Shown here: one piece after another, positions 40,050 to 49,064 of the stretch
Layout: every line of letters starts with the position of its first letter
How positions within the stretch are numbered: position 1 is the stretch's first letter
NCBI RefSeq assembly: GCF_030818545.1
Contig: NZ_JAUTAH010000001.1
Location: 377,001 to 441,000 of the forward strand
Source of the DNA: Brevundimonas sp. SORGH_AS_0993
Lineage (GTDB): Bacteria; Pseudomonadota; Alphaproteobacteria; Caulobacterales; Caulobacteraceae
Reading direction: 5' to 3'
DNA: 64,000 nt
Translations under genes and position numbers: made by a program
Notes under the pieces: generated by a model
Databases searched by the model: none
Seen by the model: only the letters and a program-made list of their open reading frames with translations
What the model was told of the DNA's origin: nothing

Positions 40050-40365
40050 CTTCGATCTCCATTCTGGACCGGCCGCCACTCGGCGGCTTGGTCGGTTGAT
40101 GCGACCACGGTCGGCCGTGCGGGCTGAACGCCTCCTGAACGGTTATGTCAGGTTGAAAGGGAGGGGCGGGCCAGATCCGGCGGCGTATTTGTAAACGAAC
40201 GATTTGCAAAGGATTTCAGACTTCTGAACGCCATTGGCGACGTTCATTCTCTGCTTACGGAAAAGTCCCTCAGGGCCGCTCCGCCGTTAACATTAACTTC
40301 AAACCGGCGGTATTTGATGTGTGTCAGAGGCGGGACCAGAACGGTCGCGATCGGGAGATACGGTG
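40050..40365. other. Divergent intergenic region between an RcnB-like gene and the Sel1-like gene
   Basis: 316 bp, locally AT-richer than its surroundings (around 40185-40320), fitting a promoter region. A near-palindromic GTTAACATTAAC lies at about 40286-40297; its TTAAC half-sites resemble CtrA half-sites but the spacing is not the classic TTAA-N7-TTAA. The Sel1-like gene has GGGAG 8 nt before its ATG. No gene is convincing here. Confidence 0.5.
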
Positions 40366-40665
40366 ATGAACGCGCAAGAACTGGCGCAAGAATCGCAGGC
40401 CGAGGGCCTGCCCCTGCCGACGCCGGACATGTCCGGCGACGACCTGTTCAAACTGGGCATGATGTATTCGGCGGGTTCGGGCGGATGCCCGATGGATCGG
40501 GTTTCGGCCCACATGATCTTCAACCTTGCAGCCATGAAGGGGTCGATCGAAGCGCGCGTCTATCGCCGTGAGATGAGCCGGGAGATGGAGCGCGAGGAGA
40601 TCGCCGAGGCTCAAAAGGCTGCGCGTCGCTATATCGACCAAGGCGTCGTCAAGCTGGTGGCCTGA
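40366..40665 (+). CDS. Small Sel1-repeat-like protein
   Basis: 99 residues from ATG 40366 with GGGAG at normal spacing (an upstream in-frame GTG at 40321 lacks one). No signal peptide. The middle part (DLFKLGMMYSAGSGGCPMDRVSAHMIFNLAAMKG) follows the Sel1/TPR-like repeat pattern LxxLGxxYxxGxG...D...A...xxxAAxxG. It ends with a charged helix (REMEREEIAEAQKAAR). Probably a small cytoplasmic adaptor. Converges with hfsD, 6 nt between the stops. Confidence 0.8.
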   Translation: MNAQELAQESQAEGLPLPTPDMSGDDLFKLGMMYSAGSGGCPMDRVSAHMIFNLAAMKGSIEARVYRREMSREMEREEIAEAQKAARRYIDQGVVKLVA

Positions 40666-40671
40666 TCGCCC

Positions 40672-41439
40672 CTAGAACTGGGCGAAGCCGTTGCCGCGTG
40701 CGCCGTTGATCGAATAGCTGAAGCCGATCGGCAGGGCGGCTCGCACCTGGGTGAAGAAGGCGGCCAGCTCGCCCAGCGTCGAGCGCGGCACGAAAAGGAT
40801 GTCGCCGCGCCGCAGGGCCACGACCTCGCCGCGACGCGGCCGAAGGTCCACCACCCTCATCATCCGGGTTCCGCCCGGACCGCGCCGGATCAGCGCCACG
40901 CGATCCGGCCGCGAGGTCGGCGAGAAGCCGCCCGCCTGGATCACCGCCTGATAGGCGTCCAGATCGCCCGTCATCTCGAAAACGCCCGGCGTGCGAACCT
41001 CGCCGTCGACCCAGACCCGGATCGGTCCGGCCTGGCGTAGCGTCACCTCCACCACCGGCCGCACCAGTTGCGAGGCGTAGGCGGCCGACACGGCCTGGCC
41101 GAGCTCCGGCAGCGTTCGGTCGGCGGCCATGACCGGGCCGATCAGGGGCATGGCGATCCGCCCGTCCGGGCCGACCTTGAGCGTGCGCGTCAGTTCCGCC
41201 GCCGTCGGGGTCGCCACCTCGATCTCGTCGCCCGGATAGAGCAGATATTCGGGTTCTTCGTCCGTCCAGGCGGCGAAGGGAATCGTTGGAAAGTCCTCGC
41301 GCCGCGGCTGTTCGACACGGCGCACGGCCCCTGCCGGACGGGGCATCCGCGCGGCGTTTCCACCGCCGCAAGCTGCAAGCGAGGCGGCCAGGGACACCGA
41401 GCCGAGAGCCAGCAGAAACAGGCGTCGTTCTGAATGCAT
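40672..41439 (-). CDS. hfsD: Outer-membrane polysaccharide export lipoprotein, HfsD-like (Wza/OPX family)
   Basis: 255 residues. The signal peptide ends in a lipobox, SLAACGGG (Cys at about 24). The PES (polysaccharide export sequence) domain begins YLLYPGDEIEVATPTAAELT (about 66) with KVGPDGRIAMPLIGPV. One SLBB-type domain follows (IRVWVDGEVRTPGVFEM, about 140-215) with LRRGDILFVPRS, then a C-terminal segment that could insert in the outer membrane. It forms the outer-membrane exit for the holdfast polysaccharide. Divergent from hfsA, 70 nt apart; hfsD, hfsA and hfsB correspond to the Caulobacter export trio. Confidence 0.82.
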   Translation of the reverse strand: MHSERRLFLLALGSVSLAASLAACGGGNAARMPRPAGAVRRVEQPRREDFPTIPFAAWTDEEPEYLLYPGDEIEVATPTAAELTRTLKVGPDGRIAMPLIGPVMAADRTLPELGQAVSAAYASQLVRPVVEVTLRQAGPIRVWVDGEVRTPGVFEMTGDLDAYQAVIQAGGFSPTSRPDRVALIRRGPGGTRMMRVVDLRPRRGEVVALRRGDILFVPRSTLGELAAFFTQVRAALPIGFSYSINGARGNGFAQF

Positions 41440-41509
41440 GAGAATCGGTCGGCCTGCACAAGGATCGCTGAAACCGACCCTCGCTATTTATAGGTAACGA
41501 CCGGTTAAC

Positions 41510-43003
41510 GTGACTGAGCGAAGGGTGGACCAGAACAGCCTTCAGCGGATTCGGCCCACCCCCATGCGTTCAGCGGCCTATGTATCGACCCGACCCCGCT
41601 ATGGCGTGCTGGACGTCGTCGGCCTGCTGCTGCGCGAACTGCTGCTGATGATCGTGGTCTTCGGGGTTATTCTGGTCCTGGGCGTGGCCGCCGCCATGAC
41701 GTTGAAAAAGACCTATACGGCCACGGGCGCCGTCTTCGCCGGCGTGGGCCAGGAATACGTCTACCAACCCCGGGTCGGCACGGCCGAACGGGGCCAGGCG
41801 CCCCAGGGCGACGAGGTCGCCAATTCCGAAGCCGCCATCCTGGGCTCGGCCGCCGTAGCCCAGCGGGTCGTGGAGGCCCTGGGGCCGGCCGCCATTCTGG
41901 GCGAACAGATCAAGGGATCGCCGGATGCGGCCAAGATGGCGGCGCGCAAGGTCATCGGCTCCGGCCTGGGGGTCGGGACCGCGCCGGGCAGCGCGGTGAT
42001 CCACCTGACCTACAAGGCCGACGATCCGGAACGGGCGGCGCGCGTGCTGAACGCCGTGATCGAGCAGTATCTGGCCTATCGCCGCGAGGTGTTTCAGGAC
42101 AAGACGCCCGCCATCGCCAGCCAGCGTGTGGCCTTCGAGGACGAGTTGGGCGCGGCGGATCGGGCCTATGAGACCTTTCTGACGTCGAACAACATCGGCG
42201 ACTTCACCGCCGCCAAGACGACGCTGGCGGCGACCTATCAGACCGTCTTCACTGATCGGATGTCGACCCAGAGCCAGCTGAACCAGACCAGCCAGCGCCT
42301 GAAGACTCTGGAAGCGCAACAGGCCGCCACCCCGCCAGAGGTCGCGCTTCAGCAGGATTTGAACATTTCGGCCCAGGACCAGGTGCTGCAACTGCGCACC
42401 GAGCGCGAGCAGCTTCTGTCGCGCTACCAGCCTGACGCCCAGCCGGTGAAGGACATCGACGCCCGCATCGCCCAGCTTCAGGCCTATGTCTCGACCGGCG
42501 CCGCCGTGGGGCCCAAGGAGGTTCGCACCGGCCCTAACCCCGTCTGGACCGAGCTGGAGACGACCCGCATCAACACCCGGGCCGAGCGGGATTCGCTGGC
42601 CGCACGCCTAGCCGTGCTTGATCGTCAGTTGGCCGACATCCGTGCGCGTCAGAGCCGTCTGACCGCCCTGGAATCCGAGAACAGCACCCTGGCCGGCAAT
42701 CGGGAGGTGCTGAGCGCCTCGATCCGCGAGTTCCAGCAGCGCGAGACCCAGAGCCGCGCCGACAACGCCCTGGTCGCGGCCGGGGCCGACAATGTGACGG
42801 TGATCGAGCGCGCCCAACCACCCGTGACGGGCAAGAGTCTGAAGATTCCGCTGATGGCGGCGGTCTTCCTGTTCGCGGCCTTCACCGCCCTGTGCGTCGG
42901 CCTGCTGCGGGTCTTCACGCGCAAGGGTTTCGCGACCCCCGCCTCGGTCGGTCGGACCCTGGACCTGCCGGTGTTGGCCGTGGCGCCCGCCAAGGCGCGA
43001 TAG
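41510..43003 (+). CDS. hfsA: Polysaccharide co-polymerase / chain-length protein, HfsA-like (Wzz domain)
   Basis: 497 residues. An N-terminal Wzz domain has a membrane segment at about 45-65 (LLLMIVVFGVILVLGVAAAM). A large periplasmic region is rich in coiled-coil (about 200-430; LRTEREQLLSRYQPDAQPVKDIDARI is typical of the family). The second membrane helix is at about 445-468. No C-terminal kinase domain is present; the partner ATPase-like gene hfsB lies next. It bridges the inner-membrane synthesis machinery to the HfsD pore. The start is a GTG at 41510; a GTG at 41525 or ATG at 41564 are possible alternatives. Confidence 0.82.
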   Translation: MTERRVDQNSLQRIRPTPMRSAAYVSTRPRYGVLDVVGLLLRELLLMIVVFGVILVLGVAAAMTLKKTYTATGAVFAGVGQEYVYQPRVGTAERGQAPQGDEVANSEAAILGSAAVAQRVVEALGPAAILGEQIKGSPDAAKMAARKVIGSGLGVGTAPGSAVIHLTYKADDPERAARVLNAVIEQYLAYRREVFQDKTPAIASQRVAFEDELGAADRAYETFLTSNNIGDFTAAKTTLAATYQTVFTDRMSTQSQLNQTSQRLKTLEAQQAATPPEVALQQDLNISAQDQVLQLRTEREQLLSRYQPDAQPVKDIDARIAQLQAYVSTGAAVGPKEVRTGPNPVWTELETTRINTRAERDSLAARLAVLDRQLADIRARQSRLTALESENSTLAGNREVLSASIREFQQRETQSRADNALVAAGADNVTVIERAQPPVTGKSLKIPLMAAVFLFAAFTALCVGLLRVFTRKGFATPASVGRTLDLPVLAVAPAKAR

Positions 43004-43043
43004 GTGGTAGGCTGAGGCGTGAGGGAGCGCGCTTAGCGATTCG

Positions 43044-43745
43044 ATGGTCGATCTGACGTCCGAAATGGCGGGTCTGTGGGCGGCGCTGGGCCCGGCGCCG
43101 GCCCACCGGGCGCGCGTGATCCAGTTCGCCTCGGCCGCGACCGGAGAGGGCGTCTCGACCGTGGCGCGGGAGTTCGCGCGCCTGGCCGCCGTGCGCGCCC
43201 GAAAGCCCGTCTGGCTGATCGACGGCGATCTGGCTCAGCAGGGGCAGTTGGAGACCATTGCCGCCGAGCCCGATCGGTTCGGCCAACTGGGCAAGCCCGC
43301 CCAGGCATCTCCCGACGGTTCGGCCTTCTACGCCGTCACGCCGCGTGTGACAGGGCGTGACGGCAGGCCCATGCCCTCGGCCCGCCTGATGACGGCGCGT
43401 TCTTGCCTGGGCGGCCGCCTGTGGGTGAGCCATTTCCACATGGAGGCCCTGCGCTCGGGCCATCGGGTCGAGGCCATCGGCGATCCCCGCTACTGGGACG
43501 CCCTGAGGCCCCATGCCGACACCATCGTGATCGATTCACCGGCGGCGGATCGCAACGACATGGCGATCATCTTGGCGCCCTTCGTCGACATGACGGTGCT
43601 GGTCGTGGCGGCCGCAAGCACGGCGGCGAACGAGCCCGTCATCTTGCGCGACGAGATCGAGGCCGTGGGCGGACGCATCGCGGGCGTGGTCATGAACCGG
43701 TCAACCTATAGGCCGCCAAGGTTCCTGGAACGGCTGACGGGCTGA
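43044..43745 (+). CDS. hfsB: HfsB-like CpsD/BY-kinase-fold protein with degenerate P-loop
   Basis: 233 residues with the fold of the cytoplasmic domain of Wzc-type tyrosine kinases. The Walker A position reads SAATGEGVSTVAREFA, with Val in place of the Lys that binds ATP phosphates. Walker A' is VWLIDGDLAQQG and Walker B DTIVIDSPAADRND. No C-terminal Tyr cluster exists (ends RFLERLTG). So it is probably a non-kinase structural partner of HfsA in holdfast secretion. 40 nt downstream of hfsA; converges with the glycosyltransferase gene. Confidence 0.78.
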   Translation: MVDLTSEMAGLWAALGPAPAHRARVIQFASAATGEGVSTVAREFARLAAVRARKPVWLIDGDLAQQGQLETIAAEPDRFGQLGKPAQASPDGSAFYAVTPRVTGRDGRPMPSARLMTARSCLGGRLWVSHFHMEALRSGHRVEAIGDPRYWDALRPHADTIVIDSPAADRNDMAIILAPFVDMTVLVVAAASTAANEPVILRDEIEAVGGRIAGVVMNRSTYRPPRFLERLTG

Positions 43746-43793
43746 CGCTATTCGCTGTCTGGCGAGGCGATCCGGCGCAGCGCCCGCAGTCTG

Positions 43794-44741
43794 TCAGAAC
43801 GTCACAGCGGCGCCTGTGCCGCTCTTGAGCATCGCCTGGCCGTAAAGTTTGGGCTCGAAGCCTTTGGTCCAGAAGACCTTGCCCAGACCGCGAACGCATC
43901 GGTCGTAAATCTCGGCGCGATTCGGGCGGCGCAGAAGGGCCGACAGCACCGACAGGGCTCCCCAGACGCCGACCTGCGCCAGGCCGACCAACATCCATTT
44001 GACCACGCCGGGCCAGTCGCGCCGAGCGGCCGCCATCTGTGTCGGGCTCTGCCCGTAGGCGAAGGCGCGGGTCAGGGCGTAGGTCAACGTGGCGCGGTGA
44101 GGCGGGGCGAACTCGTCCGCCCAGGCGTCGGCGGCCCAGGCGAAGCGCCCGCCTCGTTGTCGCAGGCCGGTGAACAGGCGGTCGTCCTCTCCCCCCGTCT
44201 CGTCCATGGCGGTGTCGAAGGGGTCGGCGCCGGGCAAGGCCGTGGCGCGGACCATCAGGCTGTTGCCGCAGCCGTGGATGATGTCGGTCAGGCCAGTTTC
44301 ACGCGGCCCGTCGCGGCCGAAGAACCGCTCCAGATAGTCGGTCGTCCAGCCTGTGCCGGGCGGGACCCGTCCGTGGATGGGGCCGAAGACGACATCGGCG
44401 CCTGTGGCGGCCTGGGCCTCCAGCAGGGCCGTCAGCCACTGGGGCGAGGCGGCCTCGTCGTCGTCCAGAAAGGCGATCAGGGGTGTGTCGGTGTGGGCCA
44501 GACCGACATTGCGCGCCGTCGCCACGCCGGGCGTCGGCGCGTGCGCATAGATCAGGGGCAGGGCGGTCTCGGCGCGCAGTTGGGCGATCAGGTCGGCGGC
44601 CGATCCCTGGGGGTCGTTGTCGGCGACGACGACGGCCGCGATCCGATGCGCCGCCCCGGTCTGGGCGAACACGGATCGCAGCGCGCGCGCCAGGCTCTCG
44701 GGGCGACGCAGGGTGGGGATGATCACGGCCACATCGCGCAT
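43794..44741 (-). CDS. Glycosyltransferase family 2 in the holdfast cluster
   Basis: 315 residues. A GT-A domain opens DVAVIIPTLRRPESLARALRS and has VVVADNDPQGSA and the metal-binding LIAFLDDDEAASPQW (DDD, about residue 92), then TGGEDDRLFTGLRQRGGRFAWA with ED as the probable base. A single membrane-associated hydrophobic stretch (VVKWMLVGLAQVGVWGALSVL, about 250-275) lies near the C-terminus. The start is 2 nt after the stop of the preceding glycosyltransferase, so it is the last gene of the hfsE-hfsF-GT-GT operon. In Caulobacter crescentus this position is taken by the deacetylase hfsH, so the gene content differs. Sugar donor unknown. Confidence 0.88.
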   Translation of the reverse strand: MRDVAVIIPTLRRPESLARALRSVFAQTGAAHRIAAVVVADNDPQGSAADLIAQLRAETALPLIYAHAPTPGVATARNVGLAHTDTPLIAFLDDDEAASPQWLTALLEAQAATGADVVFGPIHGRVPPGTGWTTDYLERFFGRDGPRETGLTDIIHGCGNSLMVRATALPGADPFDTAMDETGGEDDRLFTGLRQRGGRFAWAADAWADEFAPPHRATLTYALTRAFAYGQSPTQMAAARRDWPGVVKWMLVGLAQVGVWGALSVLSALLRRPNRAEIYDRCVRGLGKVFWTKGFEPKLYGQAMLKSGTGAAVTF

Positions 44742-44743
44742 CG

Positions 44744-45676
44744 TCAGATAGCCTCTGCATAGACGGCGGCGCGATAGAGCCGCAGAGCGAATGCGCGCGC
44801 CTTGACGGGCAGAACCCGCGTCCGGGCGGCTTGTTTCATCGAACGGCGGATCAGCGCCAGGGCGGGCAGGCGTTTCAGCGCGCGCGCGATCTTGTAGCTG
44901 GGATAGGTCTGTATGATCTCGGGATGCAAGGCCACGACGCGGGCGAAGTTGCCCGCACCCTGGTCGAATTTGCGGGCCAGGTCGTCGACCGTGTCCAGAC
45001 CCATATGGGTTGCGGCGTTGTCGATATGCCGAACCGGAAAACGGCGGGACACCCGCATGGCCCATTCCACATCCTCCCAGCCCCAGCCGGCGAAGGCGGG
45101 GTCGAATGCCTCGGCGTCGAAAACATCGCGTCGAACCAGCAGGTTTGACGTATAGACGTATTTCTCGGGCGTCTTGGCGCGGGTGTCCGCCGCCACACAT
45201 TCCGAGGCGCCGGACAGGGCGCGGTGGACGGCGAAACGAGCTTCGGTCGACGCCTGATCCAGGGAAAAGCCGCCAAACACCACGGGCGGGTCTTCGCTCG
45301 CCACCAGATCGGCCCAGGTCCCCAAGAAGTCCGATGTGTCGGGCTTCATGTCGCTGTCGAGAAACAGATAGGCGCGCGCCCGCGCGGCCTGGGTCAGCCG
45401 ATTACGCCCTCTGGCCCGGCCCTCATTGGCGTTCAGGGTGATCAGGCGGGTGGGCAGGATCAAGGTGTCCAGCAAGGCTTGCAGCCGGTCAGTCAGGGGG
45501 GCGTCGCCTGTGCCGTCGTCCAGCAGGACCAGTTCGACCCGTCCTGCCAGGGCCGTCTGCTCCTGATCCAGCTGACGAACCAGAGGCTCCGGGTCGTCCC
45601 GAAGGAAGGGGATCAGGACCGACAGCAAGGGCCTCGCTTCGGCCCAGGCCGGATTGTCGTGCACGCGGGCGCTCAT
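44744..45676 (-). CDS. hfsG: Glycosyltransferase family 2, HfsG-like by position
   Basis: 310 residues. The GT-A core begins LLSVLIPFLRDDPEPLVRQL, with LVLLDDGTGD, NANEGRARGRNRL and the DxD-type FLDSDMKPD (about residue 115). The GWGWEDVEWAMR motif (about 215) resembles the C-terminal galactosyltransferase-like extension of polymerising GT2 enzymes. ATGA overlap with the hfsF stop shows translational coupling. In Caulobacter crescentus hfsG follows hfsF and adds sugars of the holdfast repeat unit. The hfsG name is therefore by synteny and family, not by checked similarity. Confidence 0.75.
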   Translation of the reverse strand: MSARVHDNPAWAEARPLLSVLIPFLRDDPEPLVRQLDQEQTALAGRVELVLLDDGTGDAPLTDRLQALLDTLILPTRLITLNANEGRARGRNRLTQAARARAYLFLDSDMKPDTSDFLGTWADLVASEDPPVVFGGFSLDQASTEARFAVHRALSGASECVAADTRAKTPEKYVYTSNLLVRRDVFDAEAFDPAFAGWGWEDVEWAMRVSRRFPVRHIDNAATHMGLDTVDDLARKFDQGAGNFARVVALHPEIIQTYPSYKIARALKRLPALALIRRSMKQAARTRVLPVKARAFALRLYRAAVYAEAI

Positions 45677-47133
45677 GCTGCGGCGCCCCGCCGCGCGCGG
45701 ATCAGGCGCACCAGCACGTCTCGGACCCCTGCGGCGTTCAGCGTCAGGGCCGCCGCCGCATAGACCAGCCCGCCGACCGCAGCGTCCATCACCAGCTCGA
45801 CCAGACCGCCCAGGGGCGGCAGGACAGCCACCGCTCCTGCCATGATCGCCGAGGCGACGCCGCAGCGGCTCAGGTTTTCCCAAGGAACGGGCAGGGAGAT
45901 GGCGCGCCGGCTGAGCATCAGGCAAGCGACCAGGCCGATCGCAAAGCTCAACGCCGTGGCCATGGCGGCGCCCGTGACGCCCAGCCGGGGGATCAGGATC
46001 AGATTCAAGAGGACGTTGGCGCCGGCCGGTACGGCCATGGTCACGAGCAGAAGGCCGGTCTTCTTGCCCAGGGTGAAACCGAAGCCGAAATAGTAGGCGA
46101 TCAGGCCCGACAGGAAGGCCGAGGCCGCGATCCAGGGCGTCACCAGGGTGGCTGCGGCCCGCAGTTGCTCGCCGATCATCAGTTCAGCCATGGGGCGCGC
46201 CACCAGGGCCAGGCCCACCGCCGCCGGCAGGCCGATCAAGATCAGGGTCGAGCCCTGCTCCAGCGCGGTCTGACGCAGGGCCTCGCGGCCGCCGCGTTCA
46301 AGCGCCATCACCATGGCCGGCGCCCCGGCCGCGCCCAGCCAGATGAACATCACGTCCAGGGTCCGGTTCGCCAGGCTGTAGCTGGCATGATAGGCGCCAA
46401 CCGCTGCCGCATCCATGAAGGCCGCCAGCAGGAAACGGTCGGTCGAGGCCAGAACCAGCGCCAGTGTCAGGGAGGCGGCGATGGGATAGCCATAGGCCGC
46501 GTAGGCCTTCAGTCGCGCCGGGTCCACGGCGCCCCCGGCCGACCGGCGCAGTTCGCCGGGCAGGATGAAGGGCAGGGCGAACAGGGGCGCGATCATCAGA
46601 CCCAGCATGGGCGATGCGGCTCCGGCTCCGGCCAGGGCGAAACCCGCCCCGACCAGAAAGCCCAGAACGGCGACGGCCATATCCACGCCGGCCGCCTTGG
46701 ACACTTCGCCCGCCGCGCGATAACGCTCCTGCGCCAGCTTGGCCAGGTTGCGGATCGGCGCCCCCGCAAGCCCGCATCCGACCGCCAGCTTAAAGGCCGG
46801 CGTCAATGGCAGCAGCCACAACGTCAGCGCCGCGACCGGCACGAACACCGCGATGATGGCGAAGGACGTCCGATAAAGGCTGGCGAAATGGGCGGCCAGG
46901 CCCTCCGGCGTCCGCTCCGCAGCCCAGAACCGCGCCATCGACGCCTCCAGCCAGCTGAAGGTCGCGGTGTGCGCCAGGGTGGTGACCGAAAAGGCTAGGG
47001 CGTAGTGGCCGAAATCCTGGGGGCTGAGCAGGCGTGTGAAGACGACGATGGTCAGGAAGCCGACGACGCCCTGAACGATCTGAGCCGGCAGATAGCCCCA
47101 GACGCCGCGCCAGAACATGTGTTTCTCGCTCAC
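45673..47133 (-). CDS. hfsF: Lipid-linked oligosaccharide flippase, HfsF-like (Wzx/MATE-like fold)
   Basis: 486 residues from a GTG at 47133 that overlaps the hfsE stop by 4 nt (ATG at 47118 is the alternative). About 12-14 membrane segments. The opening (GYLPAQIVQGVVGFLTIVVFTRLLSPQDFGHYAL) is the signature of the Wzx/PST-type polysaccharide transporter family, which moves undecaprenyl-linked repeat units across the inner membrane. Translationally coupled to both neighbours, which supports a shared pathway with hfsE and hfsG. Confidence 0.88.
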   Translation of the reverse strand: MSEKHMFWRGVWGYLPAQIVQGVVGFLTIVVFTRLLSPQDFGHYALAFSVTTLAHTATFSWLEASMARFWAAERTPEGLAAHFASLYRTSFAIIAVFVPVAALTLWLLPLTPAFKLAVGCGLAGAPIRNLAKLAQERYRAAGEVSKAAGVDMAVAVLGFLVGAGFALAGAGAASPMLGLMIAPLFALPFILPGELRRSAGGAVDPARLKAYAAYGYPIAASLTLALVLASTDRFLLAAFMDAAAVGAYHASYSLANRTLDVMFIWLGAAGAPAMVMALERGGREALRQTALEQGSTLILIGLPAAVGLALVARPMAELMIGEQLRAAATLVTPWIAASAFLSGLIAYYFGFGFTLGKKTGLLLVTMAVPAGANVLLNLILIPRLGVTGAAMATALSFAIGLVACLMLSRRAISLPVPWENLSRCGVASAIMAGAVAVLPPLGGLVELVMDAAVGGLVYAAAALTLNAAGVRDVLVRLIRARRGAAA

Positions 47134-48641
47134 CGGACGGCCGTCCGGTCGCCCAGAAGCACGGGAAGGGTGATCAGCATGATCCACAGGTCCAGCCACA
47201 AGGACTGGCGTTCGATATAGTCGATGTCCCACTGGATGCGTTCGCGCACCTGAGCCTCGGTGTCGATCGGCCCGCGAGAGCCCTTGACCGCCGCCCAGCC
47301 GGTCATGCCGGGCTTGATGCGGTGGCGGTGGGCGTATTCGGCGACCAGACGGGCGGATTCCGTTTCGCCCGTCTTCATGCCGATGGCGTGAGGGCGAGGG
47401 CCGACCAGGGACATCTCGCCCGCCAGAACGTTGAAGATCTGCGGCAGCTCGTCCAGGCTGGCGGCGCGGATGAAACGGCCGACGCGGGTGATCCGGTCGT
47501 CGTCCGCCGAGACCTGTCGGTTGGCGGTGGCGTCCGCGCGGTCATGGCGCATGGAGCGGAACTTCCAGACCACGATGACCTCGTGATTGAAGCCGTGGCG
47601 GCGCTGACGGAAGAAGACGGGCCCCGGGCTGTCCAGTCGCACCGCCAGGGCGATCAGGGCCATGATCGGGGCGGCGACGATCAGGGCGATCACGCCGACG
47701 AACAGATCCTGCAGCCGCTTGTTGAAAGCGCGACGGTCCGCGTTCACGCCGTTGGACAGGGGCGCCAGAGGCATGTCGGCCAGGCGATCCAGGATCCGGT
47801 CGCCTCCCGCATCGGCGTCGACCAGCACAGTCAGCGGATTGGGCAGGGATTCCAGCCGCTGGGTCAGTTCGCGGATGCGTGGCGTGGGCGCGGCGTCGAT
47901 CGCCAGCACGATCCGGTCGATGAAGGGCGTCATCCGATGCGTCAGCAGGGATTCGGCGTCTCCCAGGACCGGCACGCCCGTTACGGCCTTCGGCGATCGG
48001 GCCAGACGGTCGTCGAATACGCCCAGCACGTTCAGGTCGCGGCGTTCCAGCGCGCGGGCGATCAAAGCCTCTGCGTTCCGGGTCGCCCCTACGACGACGA
48101 TGTTGGGCGACAGCATGCCCTTGCGTCGCCAATGGCCGACGATGGCGGTCCAGACCAGATGCAGGATCGCCAGCGCGGCGGAGCAGGCGGCGCCCCAGGC
48201 CACGGCGCGCTCCAAGCCGCCGCCTGCTCCGCCGCACAGCCAGTCCAGGGCCGCCGCCACGCCCGTCGCCGCCAGGCCGGCCCACAGGATCAGAGCCAGT
48301 TGCCGCGCCGTCGTTGTCTCTTTGCCGAATCGATACAGGTCCAGCGCGCGGGTCAGGCCCAGCAGCGCCGTGGTCCCGACGACGACTGGCAGCACCGCCG
48401 CCACGGTCAGATGCATCAGGGACGCCGCCTCGCCGGCCGAAAGGGCCAGGATCGAGCCGCACAGCACGCACAGCACGTCGATGGTCCGGAAATAGTGCGG
48501 CGCCAGCCGGACGCCCGACCGCTCGCGCGTGTTTAGCCAGACCTCGGGGCGAAACGGACCGCGCGCCACGCCGTCGCGCGCACTGCGACCTTCGCCAGGG
48601 GCGGTCGCGGCCATTGGGGGTGCAGGATCGAGCATATACAT
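47130..48641 (-). CDS. hfsE: Initiating polyprenyl-phosphate sugar-1-phosphate transferase, HfsE-like
   Basis: 503 residues. Several N-terminal membrane segments (about 55-165) and a CoA-binding-like middle domain ([23 protein letters not shown], about 180-290) precede the catalytic PglC/WbaP-type C-terminus (about 310-500). The latter has the membrane helix [63 protein letters not shown] and LVGPRPHA. It loads the first sugar onto undecaprenyl phosphate. I prefer ATG 48641; a GTG at 48671 would add 10 residues. First gene of the hfsE-F-G-GT operon. A GTTAAC word sits upstream at 48690-48695. Confidence 0.88.
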   Translation of the reverse strand: MYMLDPAPPMAATAPGEGRSARDGVARGPFRPEVWLNTRERSGVRLAPHYFRTIDVLCVLCGSILALSAGEAASLMHLTVAAVLPVVVGTTALLGLTRALDLYRFGKETTTARQLALILWAGLAATGVAAALDWLCGGAGGGLERAVAWGAACSAALAILHLVWTAIVGHWRRKGMLSPNIVVVGATRNAEALIARALERRDLNVLGVFDDRLARSPKAVTGVPVLGDAESLLTHRMTPFIDRIVLAIDAAPTPRIRELTQRLESLPNPLTVLVDADAGGDRILDRLADMPLAPLSNGVNADRRAFNKRLQDLFVGVIALIVAAPIMALIALAVRLDSPGPVFFRQRRHGFNHEVIVVWKFRSMRHDRADATANRQVSADDDRITRVGRFIRAASLDELPQIFNVLAGEMSLVGPRPHAIGMKTGETESARLVAEYAHRHRIKPGMTGWAAVKGSRGPIDTEAQVRERIQWDIDYIERQSLWLDLWIMLITLPVLLGDRTAVR

Positions 48642-48757
48642 CCGTGGCGTCGGTCGCCGCTTTTGGAGCACGGTTCGCCTCTATGCCGCGTTAACGACGC
48701 CACTTTCTCTCGAACCCGTTGCACCCGCCCTCGACCTCCGCTATCGACGCCTTCGCT

Positions 48758-48849
48758 GGAGACGTGGCCGAGTGGCTGAAGGCAACGGTTTGCTAAATCG
48801 TCGTACCCTGTAAGGGGTACCGAGGGTTCGAATCCCTCCGTCTCCGCCA
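48758..48849 (+). tRNA. tRNA-Ser (anticodon GCU)
   Basis: Acceptor GGAGACG (48758-48764) pairs with CGTCTCC (48839-48845), followed by the discriminator G and encoded CCA (48847-48849). The anticodon loop reads TTTGCTAAA, giving anticodon GCU, which reads AGC/AGU. A long variable arm (GTACCCTGTAAGGGGTAC) confirms a class II serine tRNA, and the T loop is GGTTCGAATCC. It separates the hfs cluster from the sod/hfa region. Confidence 0.97.
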
Positions 48850-49002
48850 CCTCCCGGAAATCAACCAAAACAACATTGTGCGGGGCGTGCTGATTCGGGT
48901 CTATGCTGAATGCGAGCTTAGGCATCGTCTTACCGCATCAGTCAGCGCCGCCTGTAGGGTCCGAGGGCGCTGAAGGGCCAAGATGGGGCATCTGACGGCC
49001 AA

Positions 49003-49028
49003 ACGCCTGCCGGGCGACCGGCAGGCGT
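49003..49028 (-). terminator. Terminator after the superoxide dismutase gene
   Basis: ACGCCTGCCGG (49003-49013) pairs perfectly with CCGGCAGGCGT (49018-49028), with a 4-nt loop. On the minus strand it is followed by TTT, 36 nt past the sod stop. Confidence 0.75.
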
Positions 49029-49064
49029 CCACGCATTAATCCAATAAGCTTCGAGGCGAAGCGT

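Noticed and set aside
41495..41512. CtrA-binding site upstream of hfsA (GTTAAC at 41504-41509; similar words at 48690, 57017 and 57082)
   Set aside because: Only half-site-like words are present, none with the TTAA-N7-TTAA spacing, so I do not call regulatory sites.
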